Below are positions 1 to 6,596 of a stretch of DNA of 10,396 bases, one piece after another. The position numbers were made by a program, and so were the translations under genes. The DNA lies in contig DOUW01000179.1 of assembly GCA_003520365.1 (NCBI GenBank), forward strand, positions 1,021 through 11,416. The letters run 5' to 3'. The notes beneath the pieces were generated by a model that did no database searches, had not been told where the DNA came from, and was given only the letters and a program-made list of their open reading frames with translations. The stretch's first letter is position 1. Each line of letters starts with the position of its first letter. The stretch is from Massilia sp. GTDB lineage: Bacteria > Pseudomonadota > Gammaproteobacteria > Burkholderiales > Burkholderiaceae_D.

Positions 1-95
1 CCCTGTGCCCACGCGTGACGCATGCGTCCCGTCGGCCTTGTTGACGTCTCATCTGCTCGACGTTTACGCGTGGGCACAGGGGCGCCCACCCTACG
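1..95. repeat. Edge-truncated inverted pair of GTAG-type REP palindromes (BIME-like)
   Basis: Seen directly: the 16 bases at 1-16 (CCCTGTGCCCACGCGT) are the exact reverse complement of 66-81. On the minus strand, 94-66 reads as a REP-like unit. It has a GTAG head (94-91), then GGTGGGC, a short loop, and GCCCACGCGT; GTGGGC at 70-75 pairs with GCCCAC at 84-89. The plus-strand partner begins before the window, so only its tail is present. The 49-base spacer contains a perfect 10-bp palindrome, ACGCATGCGT, at 18-27. Known: REP elements with a GTAG head are dispersed bacterial palindromes associated with RAYT transposases. Inference: this is one copy of a family that also occurs at 8671-8776, because CCCACCCTAC is identical in both (85-94 and 8767-8776). 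No open reading frame here looks real. Confidence 0.75.
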
Positions 96-100
96 CGCAA

Positions 101-131
101 GTAAAAAAAAAAGCCGCGCTGAGCGCGGCTT
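101..131 (-). terminator. Intrinsic terminator after hflC
   Basis: On the minus strand, a 9-bp stem (AAGCCGCGC, loop of 3, GCGCGGCTT; 131-111) runs into ten T residues (112-103) directly after the hflC stop codon. This is a textbook rho-independent terminator and marks the end of the hfq-hflX-hflK-hflC transcript. Reading the other way, the same stem is followed by CC and five T residues (134-138), so it may also stop plus-strand transcription weakly. Confidence 0.93.
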
Positions 132-136
132 CCTTT

Positions 137-1009
137 TTACTTGCTGCCCGGATTCTTGAAGTACTTGAAGAACTCCGAATTCGTGTCGATCACCATCACG
201 TCGCCCTGGTCCTTGAAGCTGGCGCGATAGGCTTCGAGCGAACGGTAGAACTTGTAGAACTCCGGGTTCTTCCCAAACGCTTCCGCATAAATCGCGGACG
301 CTTTCGCATCGCCCTCGCCCTTGACCTTCTCGGCTTCGCGGAAGGCTTCGGCCAGGATCACGGTGCGCTGGCGGTCGGCGTCGGCGCGGATCTGTTCGGA
401 TTCGGCGGCGCCGGTCGAACGCAGTTCATTCGCTACGCGAACCCGCTCGGCGCGCATGCGGTCGTAGACCGAGTCGTTGATCTGGTCGATGTAGTCGACG
501 CGCTTGAGGCGCACGTCGACGATGCCGACACCGATCTGCTTGGCCTCGGCCACGACCTTGTCGCGCACCGCATCCATCACGCGGCCGCGTTCGCCGGAAA
601 TCACTTCGCGCACGGTGCGCTTGGTGATTTCGTCGTTCAGGGCCGCCTTGACGATCTGCGACATGCGGTTGCGCGCGGCGCGCTCGTCGCCGCTGAAGCT
701 GACGTAGTACAGGCGCGGCTCGACGATGCGCCACTTGACGAAGGCGTCGACCAGGATGTTCTTCTTTTCGGACGTGATGAAGCGGTCGGCGTCCGGCGTA
801 TCCAGGGTCAGGATGCGCTTGTCGAGATAGAGCACGTTCTGGAACGGCGGCGGCAGCTTGAAGTGCAGGCCCGGCTCGGCGATCACCTCGCGTACTTCGC
901 CCAGGGCGAAGACGATGGCGAAACGGCGCTGGTCGACCACGAAGACGGTCGAGGACAGCAACATCAGGGCAATAAAGCCCGCCACGAAAAGGGTTACGAG
1001 GCGGTTCAT
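137..1009 (-). CDS. hflC: HflC, SPFH/band-7 membrane protein, FtsH protease modulator
   Basis: This 290-residue inner-membrane protein partners HflK. In E. coli the HflK-HflC complex surrounds the FtsH protease and restrains its action on membrane proteins; the same role is inferred here. Residues 4-24 form an N-terminal signal anchor, followed by the SPFH/band-7 domain with the family-typical stretches VVDQRRFAIVFALGEV and EPGLHFKLPPPFQNV. A charged helical region (about 170-240, rich in Arg, Ala and Glu) looks like the coiled coil of the family, and the protein ends in EFFKYFKNPGSK. I place the start at the ATG at 1009. It overlaps the hflK stop as TGATG (one shared base), which implies translational coupling. 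A TTG one codon upstream is a less likely start. The gene is last in its operon and is followed at once by a strong terminator. Confidence 0.97.
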   Translation of the reverse strand: MNRLVTLFVAGFIALMLLSSTVFVVDQRRFAIVFALGEVREVIAEPGLHFKLPPPFQNVLYLDKRILTLDTPDADRFITSEKKNILVDAFVKWRIVEPRLYYVSFSGDERAARNRMSQIVKAALNDEITKRTVREVISGERGRVMDAVRDKVVAEAKQIGVGIVDVRLKRVDYIDQINDSVYDRMRAERVRVANELRSTGAAESEQIRADADRQRTVILAEAFREAEKVKGEGDAKASAIYAEAFGKNPEFYKFYRSLEAYRASFKDQGDVMVIDTNSEFFKYFKNPGSK

Positions 1010-2301
1010 CAACGGGTCTCCCGGTCACGTGAGGTATCGCGGCTGCGGCTGTCGCGCTGACGCACCGCATCCAGGGCTTGGGTCACTGCCTGCGACGACG
1101 CCGAATCCTGCTGCGGCGACTGCACCGGGCCGGAATGGGCGCTGCCGACGGCGGCGCTGTTCGCGGACACCTGGGCAATCAGTTTATCGAGCGGCAGGTA
1201 CAGCAGGTTCGAGCCGGACTTGGCATCGACCATCACCTTGCTGGTGTTGCTGAAGATCTGCTGCATGGTGTCGAGGTACATGCGGTCGCGCGTCACGGCC
1301 GGGGCCTTGGCGTACTCGACCACCACCTGGTTGAAGCGGGCCGCGTTACCGGTCGCGTTCTCGACCACCATCGAGCGGTAGGCTTCGGCGTCCTGCTGCA
1401 GGCGGAAGGCGGCGCCTCTAGCCTGCGGAATCACCTGGTTGGCATACGCCTCGCCCTCGTTGCGGGCGCGGGCGCGGTCCTGGCCGGCCTTGACGGCGTC
1501 GTCGAAGGCGTTCTGCACCTGCTCCGGCGGCTGCACGTTCTGCATCGTCACGTTGGTGATCAGGACGCCGAGCGCGTAGCGGTCGACGATCTGCTGCATC
1601 ATGTTGTGGACGTCGACGGCGACCTTCTCGCGGCCCTCGTAGAGCACGAAGTCCATCTTGCTCTTGCCGACCACTTCGCGGATCGCGGTCTCGGCGACCT
1701 GCTGCACCGTGAGGTCCTGCTCGCGGTTGTTGAAGACCCAGGCCACCGGATCCTTCAGGGTGTACTGGACTGCGAACTGGATGTCGATGATGTTCTCGTC
1801 GTCGGTGAGCATCAGCGACTCGTTGGGCTGCTTGTTGCGCACGTTGTCGCGGTAGCCGATCTCGGCGGTGCGGACCTGCGAGACATTGACGGTCTCGTGG
1901 GCCTGGATCGGGGCCGGCCAGCGCCAGTTGAAACCGGCGCCGGTGGTATGCGACAGGCGGCCGAAGGTGGTCACGACGCCGACCTGGCCCTCCTGGACGA
2001 TGAAGGCGCCGCTGGCGAGCCAGATCAGGGCGATGATGAAGGCGATCACCGTGGCGGTGATGCCGGTGCCGCGCCCCTCCCCGCGGTAGGGGCCGCCGGC
2101 GTCGCCGCCGTTGTTGCCGCGGCTGCCGAACAGGCGGTTCAGGCGCGCATTGAAGTCGCGCCACATCTGGTCAAGGTCGGGTGGACCTTCACCCGGACGG
2201 CGGCCCTCCTGGGCCTTGTGGTCACCGTCGGGGCGATGGCCCCAACGTGGATCGTTCAGCGACAATTTGAGGCCGAACCGTTTAAGTAAGGAAACGAACA
2301 T
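1009..2301 (-). CDS. hflK: HflK, SPFH/band-7 membrane protein, FtsH protease modulator
   Basis: This 430-residue partner of HflC forms, in known systems, the large membrane cage around FtsH. A Gly/Arg/Asp-rich cytoplasmic N-terminus (about 16-79, including SLNDPRWG and PPDLDQMWRDFNARLNRLFG, both typical of HflK) precedes one membrane segment (about 80-100). The SPFH/band-7 domain follows from VQEGQVGVVTTFGR, and a long helical region contains QARARNEGEAYAN-like sequence (about 270-345). The C-terminal tail is low in complexity, Ser/Gln-rich and then Arg/Asp-rich (about 380-430). The start is uncertain. The ATG at 2301 lies 6 bases after the hflX stop with only a weak AAAAG as a possible ribosome site. 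A TTG at 2265 would give a protein beginning SLNDPRWG, as some relatives may. The stop overlaps the hflC start by one base. Confidence 0.97.
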   Translation of the reverse strand: MFVSLLKRFGLKLSLNDPRWGHRPDGDHKAQEGRRPGEGPPDLDQMWRDFNARLNRLFGSRGNNGGDAGGPYRGEGRGTGITATVIAFIIALIWLASGAFIVQEGQVGVVTTFGRLSHTTGAGFNWRWPAPIQAHETVNVSQVRTAEIGYRDNVRNKQPNESLMLTDDENIIDIQFAVQYTLKDPVAWVFNNREQDLTVQQVAETAIREVVGKSKMDFVLYEGREKVAVDVHNMMQQIVDRYALGVLITNVTMQNVQPPEQVQNAFDDAVKAGQDRARARNEGEAYANQVIPQARGAAFRLQQDAEAYRSMVVENATGNAARFNQVVVEYAKAPAVTRDRMYLDTMQQIFSNTSKVMVDAKSGSNLLYLPLDKLIAQVSANSAAVGSAHSGPVQSPQQDSASSQAVTQALDAVRQRDSRSRDTSRDRETR

Positions 2302-2307
2302 AGGCTT

Positions 2308-3543
2308 TTAATGGGGCCCGAGATGGGTGGAGGTTGGAATACTTTCGCCGGGATTCTCCGGGGAGAAATCCGGCGCGGCATCGTCCTGCTCTTCGTTTTC
2401 AGGGCTCAGGCCTGGCGCGGAAGAAGCCTCGAATGCGTCTTGCGGGGCTCCCTGCGAGGCTGCCTCGACGATCGCATCACGCAGCAGATCGAGGCCGGCG
2501 CCGCTGCGGGCGCTGATAAAAACGCGGCTGATTTTATCATATTCATCACGTTCGACCCCTGGCTGGAGGTCGGCCGCATCAATCTTGTTCCATACAAGGA
2601 TCTGGGGAATATGGTCGGCGCCGATTTCGCGCAGGACGTCGTTGACCTGTTCGATCTGCTCCATGCGCACGTCCGAGGAACCGTCGACCACGTGCAGCAG
2701 CAGGTCGGCATGGATGGTTTCCTCCAGCGTGGCGCGGAAGGCGGCGACCAGCTGGTGCGGCAGCTCGCGGACGAAACCGACGGTGTCGGAGATCACCACG
2801 CTGCCGACCTCGTCGTTCAGGTAGAGGCGGCGGCTGGTGGTGTCCAGGGTCGCGAACAGCTGGTTGGCGACGTAGACGCCGGCCTTGGTCAGCGTATTGA
2901 ACAGGGTCGACTTGCCGGCATTGGTATAGCCGACCAGCGACACCGAGAACGTGGCGTTGCGGTTGCGCGCGCGGCGCTGGGTCTCGTGCTGCTTGCGCAG
3001 CTTGGTCAGGCGGGCGCGCAATGCCTTGACGCGCTCGCCGATCAGGCGGCGGTCGGTCTCGAGCTGGGTTTCGCCGGGACCGCGCAGGCCGATACCGCCC
3101 TTCTGGCGTTCAAGGTGGGTCCAGCCGCGGATCAGGCGCGTGGCCAGGTGCTGCAACTGGGCCAGCTCCACCTGCAGCTTGCCCTCGTGGCTCTTGGCGC
3201 GCTGGGCGAAGATGTCGAGGATCAGGCTGGTGCGGTCGATGACGCGGCGGTTCAGGCGGCGTTCGAGGTTACGCTGCTGCGCGGGCGACAGTGCGTGGTT
3301 GAAGATGACGATGTCGACGTGGTCGACGGTGGCTGCCTGGGCGATTTCGTCGGCCTTGCCGCTGCCGACGAAATACGCGGGATCCGGGCTGGCGCGTTTA
3401 GCGGTGATCGTGGTGATCGGCTCCGCGCCGGCGGAGCGCGCCAGCAAGGCCAGCTCTTCGAGACTGGCGCCGAAGTCGACGGCGCCAAAATCGACGCCGA
3501 CCAGCGCGGCGCGCAGCATGGGAGTGCCGGGGGCGTCAGCCAT
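2308..3543 (-). CDS. hflX: HflX, ribosome-associated GTPase (ribosome splitting/rescue)
   Basis: This 411-residue GTPase binds the large ribosomal subunit. In E. coli HflX splits stalled ribosomes, notably after heat stress. The N-terminal HflX domain (about 10-140) carries the glycine-rich ATP/GTP-contact region YFVGSGKADEI (57-67). The family signature GGIGLRGPGETQLETDRR follows at 149-166, with a helical linker at about 167-195. The G domain shows G1 GYTNAGKS (205-212), G3 DTVG (253-256), G4 NKID (319-322) and G5 SAR (344-346), all intact. Residues from about 366 form an acidic, probably disordered tail in which SPEN occurs twice (380-383 and 394-397), so the protein is somewhat longer than a minimal HflX. 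It begins 5 bases after the hfq stop, with AAGG as the ribosome site overlapping the hfq stop codon, so it is surely co-transcribed with hfq. Confidence 0.97.
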   Translation of the reverse strand: MADAPGTPMLRAALVGVDFGAVDFGASLEELALLARSAGAEPITTITAKRASPDPAYFVGSGKADEIAQAATVDHVDIVIFNHALSPAQQRNLERRLNRRVIDRTSLILDIFAQRAKSHEGKLQVELAQLQHLATRLIRGWTHLERQKGGIGLRGPGETQLETDRRLIGERVKALRARLTKLRKQHETQRRARNRNATFSVSLVGYTNAGKSTLFNTLTKAGVYVANQLFATLDTTSRRLYLNDEVGSVVISDTVGFVRELPHQLVAAFRATLEETIHADLLLHVVDGSSDVRMEQIEQVNDVLREIGADHIPQILVWNKIDAADLQPGVERDEYDKISRVFISARSGAGLDLLRDAIVEAASQGAPQDAFEASSAPGLSPENEEQDDAAPDFSPENPGESIPTSTHLGPH

Positions 3544-3548
3544 CGGCC

Positions 3549-3785
3549 TTACTCAGCTTCGGAATCGAGGTTGAGATTGACGGCGCGGGCCGGCACGACG
3601 GTGGAAATGGCATGCTTGTACACCATTTGGGTCACGGTATTGCGGAGCAGGACGACGTACTGGTCGAAGGACTCGATATGGCCCTGCAGTTTGATCCCGT
3701 TGACGAGGTAGATCGAGACGGGTACATGCTCTTTGCGCAAGGCATTGAGGAATGGGTCTTGTAACAGTTGCCCTTTATTGCTCAT
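3549..3785 (-). CDS. hfq: Hfq, RNA chaperone (Sm-like hexamer)
   Basis: This 78-residue Sm-like protein pairs small RNAs with mRNAs. The sequence is nearly collinear with E. coli Hfq, with one extra residue at the N-terminus. It has the proximal-face residues Q9 and D10, the distal-face residues Y26 and K32, the Sm1 strand [20 protein letters not shown], and the Sm2 motif YKHAIS (56-61, including H58). The rim patch reads RKEH (17-20) rather than the RRER of E. coli. The C-terminal tail after the core is short (about 13 residues, ending LDSEAE), unlike the long tail of E. coli. I chose the ATG at 3785 because it has a clear GGAG ribosome site (3794-3791, spacer of 5) and gives the conserved N-terminus. 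An upstream in-frame start at 3848 would translate the leader hairpin and is rejected. The gene heads hfq-hflX-hflK-hflC. Confidence 0.98.
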   Translation of the reverse strand: MSNKGQLLQDPFLNALRKEHVPVSIYLVNGIKLQGHIESFDQYVVLLRNTVTQMVYKHAISTVVPARAVNLNLDSEAE

Positions 3786-3812
3786 AACAGCTCCGTAATG
3801 TTGTTGTAGTTT
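3786..3812 (-). promoter_or_regulatory. hfq ribosome binding site with adjacent A-rich Hfq-like binding stretch
   Basis: On the mRNA strand this leader reads AAACTACAACAACATT (3812-3797), then ACGGAG (3796-3791) and a 5-base spacer to the ATG. The triplets AAC, TAC, AAC, AAC (3811-3800) fit the A-R-N pattern known for the distal face of Hfq in three of four cases. Hfq in E. coli is known to repress its own mRNA by binding its leader. I infer that this stretch could do the same here; nothing but the sequence supports it. Confidence 0.45.
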
Positions 3813-3835
3813 AAAAATTGGAGGCAAATGCCTCC
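3813..3835 (-). terminator. Terminator-like palindrome in the hfq leader (possible attenuator)
   Basis: A perfect 7-bp inverted repeat with a 2-base centre (GGAGGCA, then TGCCTCC; 3835-3820 on the minus strand) is followed by AA and five T residues (3817-3813). It ends only 34 bases before the hfq ATG. It could terminate transcripts arriving from der or attenuate hfq. On the plus strand the palindrome is followed directly by TTTT (3836-3839), so it is symmetrical. Alternative: it fills the 17-base spacer between TTGAAA (3842-3837) and a poor -10 (AATTTT, 3819-3814), and would then be an operator within an hfq promoter. Confidence 0.5.
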
Positions 3836-3882
3836 TTTTCAAGTGCACGGGGCAAGATTCAGCTTTGCGAATGATGGCCTGC

Positions 3883-3895
3883 GGTTACTGTAACC
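3883..3895. promoter_or_regulatory. 13-bp perfect palindrome upstream of hfq (possible operator)
   Basis: GGTTAC and GTAACC flank a single central base. This lies in the non-coding gap about 100 bases before the hfq start. It overlaps the -10 part (TACAGT, 3892-3887) of the weak promoter candidate listed separately. The symmetry and position suit a binding site for a dimeric regulator, but I do not recognise which one, and chance is possible. Confidence 0.3.
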
Positions 3896-3916
3896 TGTTT
3901 TAATGCTTTTTGTCGT
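3887..3916 (-). promoter_or_regulatory. Weak sigma-70-like promoter candidate for hfq
   Basis: ACGACA (3916-3911) and TACAGT (3892-3887) are separated by 18 bases, and each matches four of six consensus positions. The position suits a promoter of the hfq operon, since the gap between der and hfq is the largest in the window. The rest of this gap (about 3917-3985) is AT-rich near 3925-3945, which may help promoter opening; I see nothing firmer there. A competing candidate is TTGAAA at 3842-3837. Confidence 0.22.
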
Positions 3917-3985
3917 ACTGCTAGACTTAAGGATTTATTAAACAGGCCCATGCGTGGCCGATTTCTCGCCTGCATTTCAGTCCGA

Positions 3986-5329
3986 CTATTTCTGTTCCTT
4001 GGCAAACGGGTTCTTTCCGCTGCGCAGCTCGATGCGCAGGGGCGTACCGACCAGGCTGAAGGTGTCGCGGAAGTGCTTTTCCAGGTAACGTTTATAGGGC
4101 TCGGTGACCCCTTCCAGCGCATTGCCGTGGATGACGATGACCGGCGGGTTCTGGCCGCCCTGGTGGGCATAGCGCATCTTCGGACGGGTGCTGCCCTTGC
4201 GCTTCGGCTCCTGCTTCTCGATCGCTTCCTGCAGCGCGCGCGTCAGGCGCGGCGTCGACAGGTTCGCGGTGGCCGCCGCATAGGCCGCGTCGACCGCGGT
4301 CATCAGCTGCTTGATGCCGGTGCCCTTCAGCGCCGAGATGAACTTCAGCTCGGCAAAGCCGAGGAAGTCGAGCTTGCGGTCGATGTCCATCTTGACCTGG
4401 TCGCGCTGGTCGGAAGTCAGGCCGTCCCACTTGTTGACGGCCACCACCAGCGCCCTGCCCGACTCCAGGATGAAGCCGGCGATGTGGGCGTCCTGCTCCG
4501 AGATGTCCTGCTGGGCGTCGAGCATCAGCACGACCACGTTCGCTTCCGACACCGATTGCAGGGTCTTGACGACCGAGAACTTCTCGATCGCCTCGAACAC
4601 CTTGCCGCGGCGGCGGATACCGGCGGTGTCGATCAGGGTGTAGTGCTTGCCGTCGCGCTCGAACGGGACCTCGATCGAGTCGCGGGTGGTGCCCGGCATG
4701 TCGAAGGCGATCACGCGCTGCTCGCCGACCAGGGTGTTGATCAGGGTCGACTTGCCGACGTTCGGACGGCCGACCAGGGCGATCTTCACGCCGCGGTCGG
4801 CGGGCTCCAGCTCCTCTTCGTCTTCCGGACGCTGGGCAAAGGCCAGGTCGAGCGCCTCGTTGACCAGGTCGTGCACGCCGTCGCCGTGGGCGGCCGAGAT
4901 GACGTAAGGATCGCCCATGCCCAGCTCGTAGAACTCGGCGGTGACCGAGGTGTATTTCATGCCCTCTGACTTGTTAATGACGAGCATGACCTTGCGGCCG
5001 GACTTGCGCAGGAAGTCGGTAATGGTCTTGTCATGCGGGGTCAGGCCCTGGCGGCCGTCGACGATGAAGACGACGATGTCGGCTTCCGCCACCGCCTGCT
5101 TCGTCTGCAGCGCCATTTCGTGCATGATCCCTTCCTTCGCGACCGGCTCGAAACCGCCGGTGTCGATGACCAGGAACGGACGCTCGCCGATGCGCCCTTC
5201 GCCGTAGTGGCGGTCGCGCGTCAGGCCAGGGAGGTCGGCCACCAGCGCGTCGCGCGAACGGGTCAGGCGGTTGAATAGGGTCGACTTTCCGACGTTCGGG
5301 CGACCAACGAGTGCAATTACCGGCTTCAT
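3986..5329 (-). CDS. der: Der (EngA), double-domain GTPase of 50S ribosome assembly
   Basis: This 447-residue essential GTPase acts in late maturation of the large ribosomal subunit. It has two G domains in tandem. The first shows G1 GRPNVGKST (9-17), DLPG (32-35), G3 DTGG (56-59) and G4 NKSE (119-122). The second shows G1 GRPNVGKST (187-195), DMPG (210-213), G3 DTAG (234-237) and G4 NKWD (299-302). An acidic linker (about 168-178, EDEEELEP) joins them, and a KH-like domain (about 357-440, including [12 protein letters not shown]) closes the protein. Length is normal for the family. In the first domain the usual Asp of NKxD is Glu, which I recall also from other betaproteobacterial Der proteins, so it is probably a lineage trait. 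The start lies 9 bases after the bamB stop with no clear ribosome site, suggesting coupling to bamB. Confidence 0.98.
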   Translation of the reverse strand: MKPVIALVGRPNVGKSTLFNRLTRSRDALVADLPGLTRDRHYGEGRIGERPFLVIDTGGFEPVAKEGIMHEMALQTKQAVAEADIVVFIVDGRQGLTPHDKTITDFLRKSGRKVMLVINKSEGMKYTSVTAEFYELGMGDPYVISAAHGDGVHDLVNEALDLAFAQRPEDEEELEPADRGVKIALVGRPNVGKSTLINTLVGEQRVIAFDMPGTTRDSIEVPFERDGKHYTLIDTAGIRRRGKVFEAIEKFSVVKTLQSVSEANVVVLMLDAQQDISEQDAHIAGFILESGRALVVAVNKWDGLTSDQRDQVKMDIDRKLDFLGFAELKFISALKGTGIKQLMTAVDAAYAAATANLSTPRLTRALQEAIEKQEPKRKGSTRPKMRYAHQGGQNPPVIVIHGNALEGVTEPYKRYLEKHFRDTFSLVGTPLRIELRSGKNPFAKEQK

Positions 5330-5338
5330 GTATTTATT

Positions 5339-6493
5339 CTATTCGACCGCGATCGCGGCCACAGTTCCATTTTGTGTTTGAAAAATCAGGTTCGATCCGG
5401 CCACCAGCGGCGTGCCGCTGACGGCGCTCCCGTCAAGCGCCGCGCGCGCCAGGAAGACGCCGTCCTCGCGCGACAGGAAGTGGATATAACCCTGGTAGTC
5501 GCCGACCGCGACCGCGCGGCCGTAGGACAGCGGAGTCGACAGGCCGCGGAAGGCAAGCTTGTCGTTCTTCCAGACGCTGGTGCCGGTGTCGCGGGCGAAC
5601 GCGTGCAGCGCGCCCCGGTCGTCGGCGGCGAAGACGAAACGCTGGTCGACGGCCACGCCCACTTCCGAGGACAGGTCGCGGTTCCAGCGCGGCGAGCCCG
5701 AGGCCAGGTCGAAGCAGGAGACGCGGCCCTGGTAGGACACGGCGCAGACGTCGGATTCGAAGATCACCGGTGCGCCGCCGATGTCGGTGACGCGCTCCAG
5801 TTCGGTGGCGCCACGCGCCACGCCCACTTCGACTTCCCAGCGCGGGGCGCCGGTGGCGAGCAGGAAGGAGGTCAGCTTGCCGGCCGGCTGGGCGACGATC
5901 ACGTCGCGGTCGTGCACCACCATGCCCGGCGCATTGCGCAGGGTCAGCGGCGGCGACGGGCGCTGCACGGTCCACTTCGTCTCGCCGGTCCTGGCGTCGA
6001 TGCCGACGATGCGGTTGTCGATCGAGCGCGCCACGACGACGCCCTCGCCCACGGCCGGGCTCGACAGGATTTCGCTCGACAGCTGGGATTTCCACAGCGC
6101 CTTGCCGTCCATGTCGAAGGCCATCAGGACGCCCTTGGCGCCGCCGACGACGATCACGTTGCCGTCGGTGCCCACGCCGGCGGTCAGGTTCGAACCGGCC
6201 TTGATGCGCCACATCGCACGGCCATCGAGCGCTTCGACACGGGCGATGGCGCCGTCGGCGCTGGCCACGACCAGGGTATTGCCGGCCAGCGCAGGCGAGA
6301 ACTGGTAGCCCCGGGCCTTGCCGATGTCGAGCTTCCACGCGGTACGCACGGCCATGGTCGCTTTCAGTTCTTCCAGCTTGGCCGGCTCGTTGGTCTTGTC
6401 CTTCGAGGAGAACGGGTTGAGCGAACTCAAGGTCGAGCAGCCCGTCATCAGGGCCAGGACACCGACACCAACCAGCTTACGGGTAATACGCAT
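5339..6493 (-). CDS. bamB: BamB, outer-membrane lipoprotein of the BAM complex
   Basis: This 384-residue lipoprotein is an accessory part of the BAM machine that inserts beta-barrel proteins into the outer membrane. The N-terminus is a lipoprotein signal: basic MRITRK, a hydrophobic core, and lipobox LMTGC with the lipid-bearing Cys at 19. Serine at +2 favours outer-membrane sorting in the E. coli rule. After a flexible linker (20-48) comes an eight-bladed propeller of PQQ-like repeats. The repeat Trp, often in G-x-x-x-W form, is visible at 53, 95, 134, 174, 219, 270 and 308. The last blade ends VAAIAVE. The ATG at 6493 follows AAGG by about 11 bases. It is placed as in E. coli, between yfgM and der. 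Confidence 0.96.
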   Translation of the reverse strand: MRITRKLVGVGVLALMTGCSTLSSLNPFSSKDKTNEPAKLEELKATMAVRTAWKLDIGKARGYQFSPALAGNTLVVASADGAIARVEALDGRAMWRIKAGSNLTAGVGTDGNVIVVGGAKGVLMAFDMDGKALWKSQLSSEILSSPAVGEGVVVARSIDNRIVGIDARTGETKWTVQRPSPPLTLRNAPGMVVHDRDVIVAQPAGKLTSFLLATGAPRWEVEVGVARGATELERVTDIGGAPVIFESDVCAVSYQGRVSCFDLASGSPRWNRDLSSEVGVAVDQRFVFAADDRGALHAFARDTGTSVWKNDKLAFRGLSTPLSYGRAVAVGDYQGYIHFLSREDGVFLARAALDGSAVSGTPLVAGSNLIFQTQNGTVAAIAVE

Positions 6494-6537
6494 TTTCTTT
6501 AGCCTTGTTCTTAGTCTGAAGTGTATAAGGACGCAAA

Positions 6538-6567
6538 GCCAGCGCCTGCCGGAAGGCAGGCCCTGGC
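6538..6567 (-). terminator. Strong stem-loop between yfgM and bamB (weak terminator or mRNA-processing hairpin)
   Basis: Two 13-base arms (6538-6550 and 6555-6567) pair with one C-C mismatch around a 4-base loop. On the transcript the arms read GCCAGGGCCTGCC and GGCAGGCGCTGGC. The hairpin is followed by only three T residues (CTTTGCG), so it is a poor terminator. More likely it stabilises or partly uncouples the yfgM end from bamB. It lies in the 103-base gap between these genes; I see no convincing promoter in the remaining part. Confidence 0.6.
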
Positions 6568-6596
6568 TGTGGGGTTACCTTAATTCAAGTGCAGGA

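Noticed and set aside
1010..1012. TTG start one codon upstream of the hflC ATG
   Set aside because: The ATG in the TGATG overlap with hflK is the usual coupled start; the TTG would give an unlikely Met-Met start.
5..3711. Long plus-strand open frames opposite hflC, hflK and hflX (351, 403 and 466 residues)
   Set aside because: They are antisense shadows of well-recognised genes in GC-rich DNA. Their translations are low in complexity (rich in Arg, Ala, Gly, His, Asp, Val) and resemble no family, and they have no ribosome sites of note.
3786..3848. In-frame upstream start for hfq at 3848
   Set aside because: It would translate the leader palindrome and the ribosome site. The ATG at 3785 has GGAG at good spacing and matches the known Hfq N-terminus.
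3926..3975. Possible terminator for der (GGCC...GGCC before TGTTTAAT on the minus strand)
   Set aside because: The stem is only four to five base pairs with a loose loop and a broken T tract; not convincing.
3859..4170. Minus-strand 103-residue frame across the der end and the der-hfq gap
   Set aside because: Most of it is an out-of-frame reading of the der 3' end (Arg/Ser/Thr-rich) with no family resemblance.
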